NCBI GenBank assembly: GCA_002292925.1
Contig: DBCF01000255.1
Span: forward strand, 1-19,212
Source: Roseiflexaceae bacterium UBA965
Lineage (GTDB): Bacteria; Chloroflexota; Chloroflexia; Chloroflexales; Roseiflexaceae
Reading direction: 5' to 3'
Length of the DNA stretch: 19,212 bases
Each line of letters starts with the position of its first letter. The first letter of the stretch is position 1. The position numbers and the translations under genes are program-made. The notes under the pieces were generated by a model that was given only the letters and a program-made list of their open reading frames with translations, did not search any database and was not told where the DNA came from. This document shows, one piece after another, positions 7,406 through 15,476 of this stretch.

Positions 7406-9214
7406 TTAGTGCGTCAGGCCATCGATGCGTGGTTTTTGCAACCCCAAGACCGCATCGACCCACAAACTCAACGAGACCCAAGCTACAAAACCGATACACA
7501 CCCCTACCAGTACCCGCCCAGCCCAGCCTTTGCGCCAGATCGGCACAAGTACGGCGGCCAGCCCGGTGGCCATCAAGGGCACAACCGTATAAATATAGCG
7601 TACTTGGGCTTGGGTGACTAATTCCACCCCAAAAAACAACCCCGCCGTGAGCAACCACGGCAGCGTTGTCCGCCAAGCCACCCGCACGGCCAGCACCAAC
7701 AACAGCACTACTGCTAGCCATGGGAATGGTGCAAACCCCACCATAAACGCCGTCTGCATGCGCGGCCAGACACTTGCCAAATCGGGGTTGATGAGTCCGG
7801 CCTGGCCATTGCCGACATTATTGACAAAAAACGACTGATAAATAGGGATGAGCAACAGTCCAGCCCCCAGCACCGGCAGGGTACGGAGCCACCACGCCCG
7901 CGTCAAACGGTCAGATTCACACAGCCGCAACAAGCCATACCACACGGCGGCAATCATCGCCTCGCCGATGTGCGTCAACGCCACCCCCGCCAGCACACCA
8001 GCGGCGAGGTAAGCACCTCGTTGATCACGGCGCACCACCGCATAGGCAATCACCACCGTAAAGACGTGGGCGGTGATTTGTTGCATGAACGACCACCACA
8101 ACACCGCCGACGAAATCGGCAAACTGAGCACAATCAATCCCGCAAAAAGTGCCAGTAGCGGAGTAACCCCGCTGCGGCGCAACAAGGCCCACACCGCCAG
8201 CCCCAAGCCGGTTTCACAGAGCACGATAATCAAATGCATGGCCAGGTGGTAGTCAATCAGGCTCCCCAAACCGTCGGCCAGCCGGTAGTACAACGGCAAA
8301 ATCAACGACTGCCGGCGCCCGAATTCATAGGGGTGCGCCGCCATCGTCCAACTGCCATCACGGAACAAAAAGACCCGGCGCAAGTGGATGAGATAATCGT
8401 GCCCTGCAAACGTCGGATAGGTGATGCCAATCAGGCGTAAGCTCAATACCACCACCCAACCCTGCACCAGCGCCAGCGGCGCCACGCGGCGCACCAGCCA
8501 TGCGCCCACCGGCACCAGCACCGCAATCCCCGCCCAGGCCGCCAACCAGTGGTCGACATTCACCATGTCACTCAGCATCATCACCAGCAACACCACCGGC
8601 CCATAGATCAGCGCACCCAGCCAAGCCCAGCGTGCCCCTACAATCAACCGCCCCAGCCAGGCACCGACGACGCACAACCACGCGATTGCGCCCCACCACC
8701 ACGGCGCTGGCCAAGCCCACGACTGGGCCAGCACGGCAATTTGGCGCATGCGAATCCCCAACTCCCGCTCGTCGCCGGTGAGTTGGATGACAGGGGTCGT
8801 CAACGTGAGCGTCTGACTGCCCCGCATGTCCGTATGGGGCAACAACAACCACACTACTCGGGTGGTATTGACTAGCGGTACGACCACCTGCATCTGCCCA
8901 ACCTGTATGGTAGTAGTGACGGGGCGAGCCGAATCGGCAATGGTGAGGCGTACTTGTGGCAACTGCTGCCACGCACTGTTGGGAATGGTGATGGTTGCCT
9001 GCCCTGCCGTCCAGCGCGACTGCACGCCATCACTGGCGGTTTCGGGTGCATAAAAATCGGTCAGCAACACGGCAGCGCGCGGGGCAGCTACCGACACTAC
9101 CATGCCGGGCTGGGTCCGCCAGCCCAACCCCGCCAGTGTGGCGAGGCTACTCAACAGCACCACCATCACGCCAATGCCAAATTGTGCCCACAAATTACGG
9201 ACGCGTTCCCCCAT
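7406..9214 (-). CDS. Multi-pass membrane protein, GT-C-like (paralog B)
   Basis: This 602-aa membrane protein has the same architecture as the next gene downstream: an N-terminal helix, an outer beta-rich domain (about 35-165), then many membrane helices. The outer-loop motif is GHDYLIHLRRVFLF with G-H-D at 271-273, followed by HPYEFGRRQSLILPLYY. Shared later motifs include WWSFMQQ, THIGEA and the C-terminal WVSLSLWVDAVLGL...RIDGLTH. The two genes are therefore a tandem duplication, now clearly diverged. Two start codons are possible. The ATG at 9220 has its AGG only two bases away. The ATG at 9214 has an eight-base spacing and matches the paralog's N-terminus, so I prefer it. The start overlaps the end of the AttH-like gene by 20 bases, which suggests coupled translation. 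A GT-C glycosyltransferase-like role is inferred from the D/H loop. Confidence 0.85.
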   Translation of the reverse strand: MGERVRNLWAQFGIGVMVVLLSSLATLAGLGWRTQPGMVVSVAAPRAAVLLTDFYAPETASDGVQSRWTAGQATITIPNSAWQQLPQVRLTIADSARPVTTTIQVGQMQVVVPLVNTTRVVWLLLPHTDMRGSQTLTLTTPVIQLTGDERELGIRMRQIAVLAQSWAWPAPWWWGAIAWLCVVGAWLGRLIVGARWAWLGALIYGPVVLLVMMLSDMVNVDHWLAAWAGIAVLVPVGAWLVRRVAPLALVQGWVVVLSLRLIGITYPTFAGHDYLIHLRRVFLFRDGSWTMAAHPYEFGRRQSLILPLYYRLADGLGSLIDYHLAMHLIIVLCETGLGLAVWALLRRSGVTPLLALFAGLIVLSLPISSAVLWWSFMQQITAHVFTVVIAYAVVRRDQRGAYLAAGVLAGVALTHIGEAMIAAVWYGLLRLCESDRLTRAWWLRTLPVLGAGLLLIPIYQSFFVNNVGNGQAGLINPDLASVWPRMQTAFMVGFAPFPWLAVVLLLVLAVRVAWRTTLPWLLTAGLFFGVELVTQAQVRYIYTVVPLMATGLAAVLVPIWRKGWAGRVLVGVCIGFVAWVSLSLWVDAVLGLQKPRIDGLTH

Positions 9215-10352
9215 CGGCATATCCTGTCATTTCAAGGTAGCCCTGCCCTTGGATTGGTTGCGTATCACGCTGACCTTTGACCGCCACCGCCCCTTCCCAA
9301 TAGCGCACCGTTACCAGTAATTCTTGGTCAGCCACCAGCGGCGTCACCGTCACATCCAGCCCCATGCGGGCAATAGTAATTTGCCAGCTGGCCGGATAGA
9401 TGGCCCCGGTATGCGGGCTGGTCCATTGTCCCACCGGTTGCAACACGATATCGGCACTCGTCAACGGCGTAATCTTGCCATCGGCATCGCGCCACGAGCC
9501 ACCACTATAGGGATCGATGCTACCGTCACGGCGGCGCAAGTGGTAGAGCATCACATCGCTACCGTCGTCCAAATGCACAGCAAACCAATCCCAACCCACT
9601 TGATCGGCGGCCAACGCGCTGGTACTCCACTCGCGGTCCATCCAGCTCGTGCCCGTCACCTGATACGCCTGACCGGCGATAGTCAGTGTGCCGGTGGTTG
9701 GCATGCGTGGTACCGAATAATAATACGACGCATTGCCCACTCCCGCAGATTTTTGGCTCAGGCCAGCGTTGCCTTGCAACACCGGAGTCATGCTATTGTC
9801 CAACTGCAAATCGAGCGCCACTACCCCTTGGCTGGCACGCAACTGCAATTGGCTGGCATCGGGGGTGGTACTCACCACCTGCCAATCATCGAGCCAGACC
9901 TTAAATGGGGCGGCTTGGGCACCAGCTAGGCCTAACGCATCACGGTTAAATCGTTCATATGCAAAAAACTGCTGATCGGCGACAGCGGTGACTGCCAAAT
10001 GTGCCATATACGCCGTCGCCCCACGCCACGCCGACTGTGTCGCTGCGCTGGCAGTCGGTGTGGGCGCACGTAATGCCGACCGAAAAATCGTAAACTGATA
10101 GCCAAACTCGCGTCCCGCATCATCACGCAGATTACCGGTATAGTACCACCATTCCACCGCATACCCCTCGTGCGGGCCATGATCGGCAGGGAATGAGAAT
10201 TGGCGCGGTTTGTCGGCCCGCAAAAAGCCTGTCATGTCGGTGCGATTGAGGCTTTCGGCCAACGTCAATTGGGTCTGGAGTGGGGCAGCAGTCTGGGCAC
10301 CACAGGCCACACACAGCCACACACAACTCAGCCATATCCACCACGATTTCAT
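9195..10352 (-). CDS. CrtC/AttH-type lipocalin-like lipoprotein
   Basis: This 385-aa exported protein belongs to the hydroxyneurosporene synthase (CrtC) / AttH lipocalin-like superfamily. In Agrobacterium AttH is linked to an ABC system (AttEFGH), and in phototrophs CrtC hydrates carotenoids. The signal peptide ends in a lipobox with Cys 17 (LCVAC). The first domain carries the family signature DHGPH..(4)..EWWYYTGNL at 57-75, followed by GREFGYQFTIFRSA and YMAHLAVT. The second domain includes GTSWMDREWS near 233-242 and GWDWFAVHLDDGSDVMLYHLR. An AAGGAT ribosome site lies seven bases before the ATG, and the start is 12 bases after the permease stop. Coupling to an FtsX-type transporter favours an AttH-like export partner over a carotenoid enzyme; its ligand is unknown. 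Confidence 0.88.
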   Translation of the reverse strand: MKSWWIWLSCVWLCVACGAQTAAPLQTQLTLAESLNRTDMTGFLRADKPRQFSFPADHGPHEGYAVEWWYYTGNLRDDAGREFGYQFTIFRSALRAPTPTASAATQSAWRGATAYMAHLAVTAVADQQFFAYERFNRDALGLAGAQAAPFKVWLDDWQVVSTTPDASQLQLRASQGVVALDLQLDNSMTPVLQGNAGLSQKSAGVGNASYYYSVPRMPTTGTLTIAGQAYQVTGTSWMDREWSTSALAADQVGWDWFAVHLDDGSDVMLYHLRRRDGSIDPYSGGSWRDADGKITPLTSADIVLQPVGQWTSPHTGAIYPASWQITIARMGLDVTVTPLVADQELLVTVRYWEGAVAVKGQRDTQPIQGQGYLEMTGYADGGTRP

Positions 10353-10364
10353 CGTTGTATCCTT

Positions 10365-12908
10365 TTATTCTTCGCGTAAGGCCAGCGCCGGCGCGATGCG
10401 GGCAATCCGCCAGGCCGGCACAATCCCCGCCAACAAGGCCGCCACAATCGCCGTAATCAAGGCGTTGAGGTAAATGTGCGGCTCAAAAGCAAATTGCAAC
10501 GTCCAACCAAATGAAATCCGATTAATCACAAAAATCAGTGCCCACGCCATGGCCGTGCCTACCGGCAACGCCACCAGGCCAGCCACTAGTCCCATCAAGC
10601 CTGTTTCGCTCAATACCAATTGCCACAGCTGACGCGGGTCGAGCCCGATAGCTCGCAACATCCCGAATTCACGCACCCGCTCGAGTTGCATGGCAGTCAG
10701 GGCTGCAAAAATCCCCACAAAGGCCACAATCGTCGCCAGCAGTTGCAATACGTTGGTGATGGCAAAGGTGCGGTCGAGGATGGCCACCGACGATTCACGC
10801 AAGGTGCGGTTCGAGCGCACCATCAACGCCGTAGTGGGGAATTGATCGCGGATGGTAGTTACCATCGCCTCACTGTCAGCATCTGTCGGCAGATAGACCC
10901 CCAGCGACGACAAATGCGGGTCATCAAAGAACTGTTGGTAGCGCTCGATGGGCTGCATCACCACGCCCAACTCGGTGCCATAATCATAAAACACCCCCAC
11001 AATCGGCATCGCCACATCACCGCGATCAGTGCGCATCATAAAGGTGTCGCCCACATGCAAGCGGTGCCGCAACGCCAACGGCTCCGAGATGATAATCGCA
11101 TCACGGTTAAAGGCCGGCCAAATCTGGGCAGGGTCGCCTTCGGCCCACAAAAAGGCCGCATGGTCGGCTTCGGTCACATCGAGGGCAATCTGCAACACCG
11201 GCGTGGTGTCGGTAGGGAGCATGGTGCTCCGGTAGCGGCGCACGCGGTCGATGCCTGGCAAGGCGGCGACTTTTTCGTACACCCCCGCCGGCAACGGCGT
11301 ATCGAGGCGGTTAGCGGTAATCGCCGGCGCCGACACAAATACATCGGCCCGAATGGTGGTGGTCAACCAATCAACCACCGTCAACCGGAAGCTGGCTACC
11401 ATCAGCCCCACCGCAATCGTCACCGCCACTGCAATCATCAAAGCCGCCACGGCCACGGCGGTGCGACTGAGCGAGGTCACCACGTCGCGCACTGCCATGC
11501 CTGCAATCAAACCAAACAAGCGCACCGCCAAGGGGCGAATCGCGGCCATCACGGCTACGGTGGCAATGGGCGTGACCATGGCCGCCCCCAGTGTCAACGC
11601 CAATAAACCGACATAGCTCGCCAAAATAAACGGGATTTGCCACATCACCACCCCGCCAAACAGCATCAGCACCAGCCCCAACCAGCCCAAAATCGGCACC
11701 AGTCGGCGGGTTTGCTCTTCGTACGACGAGCGGCGCAACACGGTGCGGGGGGGCGTACGAGCTGCTTCCCAGGTGGGGATGGCCAGCGCCACCAACGACG
11801 CCAGCAGTCCGAGCACTACCCCTTTGAACAATGGCCAAAAGGTCAAGGTGATGGTGTTGACCGTCACCACAAAATAAATATCGTTGATGGTACGCGCCAC
11901 CAAGCCCAACAATAGTTGGGCCAGACCGATGCCCAGTGCAATCCCCAATGCCGTGCCTAGCACGGCGATGACGCTACCTTCGACCAACATCAAGCGGGCG
12001 ATTTCGCCTTGCGACACGCCCAAACAGCGCAACGTCCCCAGCAACGGCCGGCGTTGCACCACTGCAAAGGTCATGGTGTTGTAGATCAAAAACATCCCCA
12101 CCACCAACGCCAACAGACTCAAAGCATTGAGATTTATCTCAAACGAGGCGGTCATCTCGGTGGTACTCTGGGCCCGTTGGGTGGGGGTGGTCAGGCGCAC
12201 ACCGGGGGGGAGCACCGTAGCGAGCTGGGTGCGGACCGCGGCACCACGGGCATCAGCGGGGATAATCAGGTCGATGCGATCGAGCTGGCCCACTTTGCCC
12301 AACCAATGTTGGGCCACCCCGATATCGGTAATCAGCAAATCGTCGAGGGCCCGCTGGGTGGCAGCATCGCCGGTTTCGAGCAGACCCACCAGCACCATCG
12401 GTTGACGGGCACCCGCAATTGTCACGGCAAAGGGTTGCCCGAGGGTCGCCCCCAGCATGGTGGCGGTGGCACGACTCATCAGCACCGCATCGGGTTGGGT
12501 CAACAATTGCGCCAGCCCGTCGCGCAGGCCACCGCTGGGAGTCAATTCGGAGCGGAAGGGGGCTTCGCTGAACGGGTCAATCCCGAGGATCTGCAAGGTA
12601 TGGGTAGGGGTGGTGACACTGGTGGCATAGCCTTCGACCACCGGCGCACTTTCACGCAGGCCCACATCGACGCGAATCCGCCGAAACACCGCTTCGGGGA
12701 TGCCGTTGGGGCCACCCGTCAATTGGTCGGTGGCCCGGCCGGTGACGGTGGCCGTCGACAGCAAAAACGCCCGACGGGCGCTTTCGTTGGCGATGTCGAT
12801 GGCAATCACTACCGCCACCCCCATCGCCACTCCCACAATCGCCAACAACGCTTGCCACGGACGGCGCAACGGCCAGCGCAGGGTACTCAACCACAATACG
12901 CGCATCAT
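10365..12908 (-). CDS. ABC transporter permease, double FtsX/MacB type
   Basis: This 847-aa permease is the membrane half of a MacB/LolCDE-like ABC system with two fused FtsX units. TM1 is near 18-40, followed by an extracytoplasmic MacB-like domain (about 45-255) and three helices around 265-385. The coupling motif TLRCLGVSQGEIARLMLVEG (about 290-310) separates the first two of these. Extra helices near 405-455 and one near 480-505 lead to a second extracytoplasmic domain (about 510-700). Three C-terminal helices follow, with a second coupling motif MLRAIGLDPRQLWQLVLSE. Such proteins usually extrude lipoproteins, lipids or peptides, or transmit ATPase strokes across the membrane. The ATG overlaps the ATPase stop by four bases (ATGA), so the two subunits are made together. 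The closest described arrangement is the AttEFGH system, here with both permeases in one chain. Confidence 0.92.
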   Translation of the reverse strand: MMRVLWLSTLRWPLRRPWQALLAIVGVAMGVAVVIAIDIANESARRAFLLSTATVTGRATDQLTGGPNGIPEAVFRRIRVDVGLRESAPVVEGYATSVTTPTHTLQILGIDPFSEAPFRSELTPSGGLRDGLAQLLTQPDAVLMSRATATMLGATLGQPFAVTIAGARQPMVLVGLLETGDAATQRALDDLLITDIGVAQHWLGKVGQLDRIDLIIPADARGAAVRTQLATVLPPGVRLTTPTQRAQSTTEMTASFEINLNALSLLALVVGMFLIYNTMTFAVVQRRPLLGTLRCLGVSQGEIARLMLVEGSVIAVLGTALGIALGIGLAQLLLGLVARTINDIYFVVTVNTITLTFWPLFKGVVLGLLASLVALAIPTWEAARTPPRTVLRRSSYEEQTRRLVPILGWLGLVLMLFGGVVMWQIPFILASYVGLLALTLGAAMVTPIATVAVMAAIRPLAVRLFGLIAGMAVRDVVTSLSRTAVAVAALMIAVAVTIAVGLMVASFRLTVVDWLTTTIRADVFVSAPAITANRLDTPLPAGVYEKVAALPGIDRVRRYRSTMLPTDTTPVLQIALDVTEADHAAFLWAEGDPAQIWPAFNRDAIIISEPLALRHRLHVGDTFMMRTDRGDVAMPIVGVFYDYGTELGVVMQPIERYQQFFDDPHLSSLGVYLPTDADSEAMVTTIRDQFPTTALMVRSNRTLRESSVAILDRTFAITNVLQLLATIVAFVGIFAALTAMQLERVREFGMLRAIGLDPRQLWQLVLSETGLMGLVAGLVALPVGTAMAWALIFVINRISFGWTLQFAFEPHIYLNALITAIVAALLAGIVPAWRIARIAPALALREE

Positions 12909-13600
12909 AATTGGACACCCGTGCTGTCATCGACCAAATGCCCGGCTTGGATGCGGACCACGCGGTCGGCGCTGGCCGCTACTTCACGGCTGTGGGTCAC
13001 CATCAACAACGCCCGGCCGGCGGCACCAGTGAGGTGCGTCAGCAACTGCAAAATCTGTTCGCCGGTATCACTATCGAGGTTGCCTGTCGGCTCATCAGCC
13101 AGCACCAACAATGGGTCGTGGACGAGAGCTCGTGCCACTGCCACCCGTTGTTGCTCGCCACCCGACAAGCGGTCGGGGGCGGTACTAGCCCGGTCGGCCA
13201 ACCCTACTTGGTCGAGCATTTGCATGGCGCGGGTATGGGCGGTAGCCCCCATCACGCCGTTGAGTTCGAGGGGCAACAACACGTTTTCCAGCACGGTCAA
13301 GGTCGGTACTAAATTGAAAAACTGAAAGACAAAGCCGACATGTTTACGGCGAAACTGGGTGCGGGCTGCTTCGCTGAGCTGATTAATATCACTGCCGCCG
13401 ATGATGACATCGCCCGCATTGGCGTAATCGATACCACTGATTATGTTGAGTAGCGAGCTTTTGCCCGAGCCACTTTTGCCCACCAACGCCACTCGTTCAC
13501 CGGCCTGAATGTGCATATCAACGCCATGGAGCACTTGACGGCGGGTGGTGCCTTCGTCGTACCATTTTTCGACATTTCGCAATTCGACAATCATACTCAT
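12905..13600 (-). CDS. ABC transporter ATP-binding protein, MacB/LolD type
   Basis: This 231-aa ATPase powers the FtsX-type permease encoded directly after it. All nucleotide-binding motifs are intact: Walker A GKSGSGKS 41-48, Q-loop Q93 in FQFFNLVPTLTVLENV, signature LSGGEQQR 145-152, Walker B LLVLADEP with the catalytic glutamate at 170, the family tag TGNLDS at 172-177, and H-loop H203. The FNLVPTLTVLENV stretch and TGNLD are typical of the LolD/MacB/FtsE branch. Translation starts at the ATG after an AGGA site six bases away; a second in-frame ATG follows two codons later. It is the first gene of the minus-strand unit and overlaps the permease by four bases. Confidence 0.95.
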   Translation of the reverse strand: MSMIVELRNVEKWYDEGTTRRQVLHGVDMHIQAGERVALVGKSGSGKSSLLNIISGIDYANAGDVIIGGSDINQLSEAARTQFRRKHVGFVFQFFNLVPTLTVLENVLLPLELNGVMGATAHTRAMQMLDQVGLADRASTAPDRLSGGEQQRVAVARALVHDPLLVLADEPTGNLDSDTGEQILQLLTHLTGAAGRALLMVTHSREVAASADRVVRIQAGHLVDDSTGVQL

Positions 13601-13627
13601 AACGATTCCTGTTCACTTTTTACTACT

Positions 13628-13641
13628 TTTATAGCATACCA
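13628..13641 (-). promoter_or_regulatory. Candidate promoter of the ABC/AttH-like unit
   Basis: On the minus strand an extended -10-like TGG-TATGCT is followed at once by TATAAA. Either hexamer lies about 30 bases before the ATPase start. No consensus -35 is apparent, so the exact element is uncertain. Confidence 0.35.
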
Positions 13642-13683
13642 TATTGATTGCGAAATGTTTCACGATGGTGGGTAAACAATGAA

Positions 13684-13733
13684 ACGACGTAAACGGAGAG
13701 ACGCGGTATGCTGCGTCTCTCCGTTTACGTCGT
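13684..13733. repeat. Perfect 21-bp inverted repeat (possible terminator)
   Basis: Two perfectly complementary 21-base arms (13684-13704 and 13713-13733) enclose an 8-base loop (GGTATGCT). The core GAGAGACGC / GCGTCTCTC is a very stable stem. Read on the minus strand it lies after the VanW gene, but only three T follow, so it is at best a partial terminator. It also looks like a dispersed palindromic repeat. Confidence 0.85.
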
Positions 13734-13770
13734 GCGAGGCATGTAGGTGCGAGGCATGCCTCGCATCTAC
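13732..13770. repeat. 28-bp palindrome plus 12-bp direct repeat
   Basis: Bases 13743-13756 and 13757-13770 form a loopless palindrome (GTAGGTGCGAGGCA and its complement with one mismatch). The word GTGCGAGGCATG is also repeated directly at 13732-13743 and 13747-13758. The right end touches the stop codon of the VanW gene. Together with the adjacent 21-bp stem it makes a compact composite element between two minus-strand genes. Confidence 0.75.
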
Positions 13771-15173
13771 TACCGCAAACGCACCCCTGCCGGTGGTACG
13801 ACGCCGGGACCATACACGACGTAGTTGTACCATGGCGCATACGAGGTCAAGAAATTGTCGTTGTGGAGTAGACTACCATCGGCGCGATTGACGGTACGCA
13901 CATAGCTGACCTTCATGCCGCCACGCCCAATAACCAATTGGCGGGTCGAGCCACGCTTCATGCTGGAATCATATTGCCAGATCGGTACGCCGGGTTTAGT
14001 GACATTACTTACAAGCGGGCCATCATACTGGACGGTGCGGCCATCGGGCACTCCCCAAAACTCAACGGTAAAGCGCAAGTTTTCAGGTTCGTTGTGGACG
14101 ACGAGCAGCAAAGGATTCGCCGAGTCGTTGACAAATCGAAAGTCAACGGTAGGCTCGAGTACGGTGGCATCAAAGCCCAAAATATCTTCGTAGGTCGTTA
14201 CCACATAGGTATGCGGTACCCGCATGGTGATGTCAAAGCCACCATTACTTGCCGCGCGAAACACCGTGGTCGAGACTTGGCACAAGCCGCCGCCGATGAT
14301 TTTGCTTAATTGCCCATTGATAATGCCATAGCCTTCGACAAAGTCGGTATCGACAAAATTACTACTTTTGAGGAAAGAGAACTCGGCTCCAGCCGGCACA
14401 ATCGTGCCGTCAATCATGGCGCCAGCACGGGCGATATTGGTTTGTTTGGCGACACCAGCACCTTTGTATGAGGTGGTCGAGGTAGCGACCCGTTGCAACC
14501 CAGGCATTGGCGTGGTGTACGGAGCCAAACTCGGTGATTCGTACAACAGCGCTTTGCCGAGATCGCCGATGCCAATCTTGACCTGGTTATGCGCAACATG
14601 GGCTTCGAGTCGCACCCGCTCGAAATATTGGACACGTACCACGTCACCGTTGATTTCTTGAAAAAAGTCTTCGGACAATGGATAGCCAAAATTACGCAAT
14701 CCACCGTTTGTTTGCCAAAAATCACGAAAACTATTGCTAATGGTATGCCCTGTCTCGGCAAAATAAAGGCTATCACCACCCGGATTCGCAATCCCCGCAA
14801 ATGGCGGCAACGCAAGGTCTTCGGCACTGAGTTGCTCAACAAAATGCGCACCAATTCGGGTCAACAACACCTCGTTGGTGGCATCATGTCCCACCGGTAC
14901 CTCAAAGCGCGCGCGCTCGAAATATTGCACCCGCAAACCGCCATCGGAGATAATCGGCGTCAATGGCAACCCAAAAATCGCCGTACCGCCGTTTTCTTCA
15001 TAATAACGCCGAAACGTCCCGTGCAGGTATTGCCCGGTTTCACTGTAATACAGCACCCCGACGCTAGCCTGGTTGACATCGACTGCCGCATAAATTTGCG
15101 GGATATAACGAGGATCTGCCACCGCTCCGGTTAAGCAAATCAGTGTCATCATCAAAATCGCGAGCCGTTTCAT
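13770..15173 (-). CDS. Secreted VanW-domain protein with two LGFP-like repeats
   Basis: This 467-aa protein is exported through an N-terminal signal peptide (1-19, MKRLAILMMTLICLTGAVA). Two related repeats follow at about 42-93 and 137-192. Each has the layout YY/YF-S/A-E-T-G-H/Q, then F-R-x-(Y/F)-(Y/W), N-G-G, F-G-(L/Y)-P-L and V-Q-Y-F-E-R, which resembles LGFP-type cell-wall-binding repeats. The VanW domain spans roughly 240-400 and contains the hallmark GGGLCQVSTT with Cys298. The C-terminal stretch (about 410-467) is beta-rich and G5-like. VanW proteins are tied to glycopeptide-resistance loci but their biochemical role is unclear; wall or surface association is inferred. I chose the ATG at 15173, preceded by GGAGGA, over an upstream GTG that would add six residues. 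The gene is separate from the ABC unit by palindromes. Confidence 0.9.
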   Translation of the reverse strand: MKRLAILMMTLICLTGAVADPRYIPQIYAAVDVNQASVGVLYYSETGQYLHGTFRRYYEENGGTAIFGLPLTPIISDGGLRVQYFERARFEVPVGHDATNEVLLTRIGAHFVEQLSAEDLALPPFAGIANPGGDSLYFAETGHTISNSFRDFWQTNGGLRNFGYPLSEDFFQEINGDVVRVQYFERVRLEAHVAHNQVKIGIGDLGKALLYESPSLAPYTTPMPGLQRVATSTTSYKGAGVAKQTNIARAGAMIDGTIVPAGAEFSFLKSSNFVDTDFVEGYGIINGQLSKIIGGGLCQVSTTVFRAASNGGFDITMRVPHTYVVTTYEDILGFDATVLEPTVDFRFVNDSANPLLLVVHNEPENLRFTVEFWGVPDGRTVQYDGPLVSNVTKPGVPIWQYDSSMKRGSTRQLVIGRGGMKVSYVRTVNRADGSLLHNDNFLTSYAPWYNYVVYGPGVVPPAGVRLR

Positions 15174-15191
15174 GGTATCCTCCGCACGCAC

Positions 15192-15476
15192 ATATTTAGC
15201 CTATTGCGATGAATTTCCTATGCCCTAGACCACCATATAACCTATGCATACGCATAATTCACTATATACCATCACATATTACCAACTATCATTGTGAAAT
15301 CCTATATGCGAGATTACGCCACTCTTACAGATGCAACGAATATGGAAGTATTGTATTTTTTTAACTTAGTAGATTATGCGTCGTAACATGACACGCGACA
15401 TGACCAAGAGGTCAACGCACTCCCCACGGATACGGTATAATTTAGGCACACTCGCCATAGCCGTAAGGAAATAATA
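15192..15476. other. AT-rich intergenic spacer between divergent genes
   Basis: This stretch is clearly richer in A/T than its surroundings and holds no credible ORF. It contains short palindromic words such as TATGC-atac-GCATA near 15243 and several CCTATG/CCTATA words. It separates the divergently transcribed VanW and PuuD-like genes and so must contain both promoters. Confidence 0.6.
15436..15441 (+). promoter_or_regulatory. Candidate -10 box for the first PuuD-like gene
   Basis: A perfect TATAAT in the context ACGGTATAATTTA lies 35 bases before the start codon at 15477. No clear -35 was found at the right distance. The spacing to the gene matches the dnaX promoter candidate. Confidence 0.5.

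Noticed and set aside
9324..9929. 201-codon plus-strand frame opposite the AttH-like gene
   Set aside because: Antisense to a protein with signature motifs and without its own ribosome site or domain.
9195..10352. Carotenoid hydratase (CrtC) for pigment synthesis
   Set aside because: The protein shares the superfamily signature, but it is a lipoprotein encoded with an ABC exporter and no carotenoid genes are near, so AttH-like is the better call.
10620..11606. 328-codon open frame on the plus strand opposite the permease
   Set aside because: Composition is dominated by His, Gln and Arg, no motif is seen, and the opposite strand encodes a clear FtsX-type permease.
12009..13325. 438-codon open frame on the plus strand opposite the ABC genes
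   Set aside because: It lies antisense to a permease and ATPase with complete motifs, its translation is rich in His/Gln/Arg/Gly without any domain, and it has no ribosome site; it is a codon-bias shadow.
13613..13840. 75-codon minus-strand frame across the palindromes
   Set aside because: It is Cys/Arg-rich, runs through both palindromes into the end of the VanW gene in another frame, and has no ribosome site.
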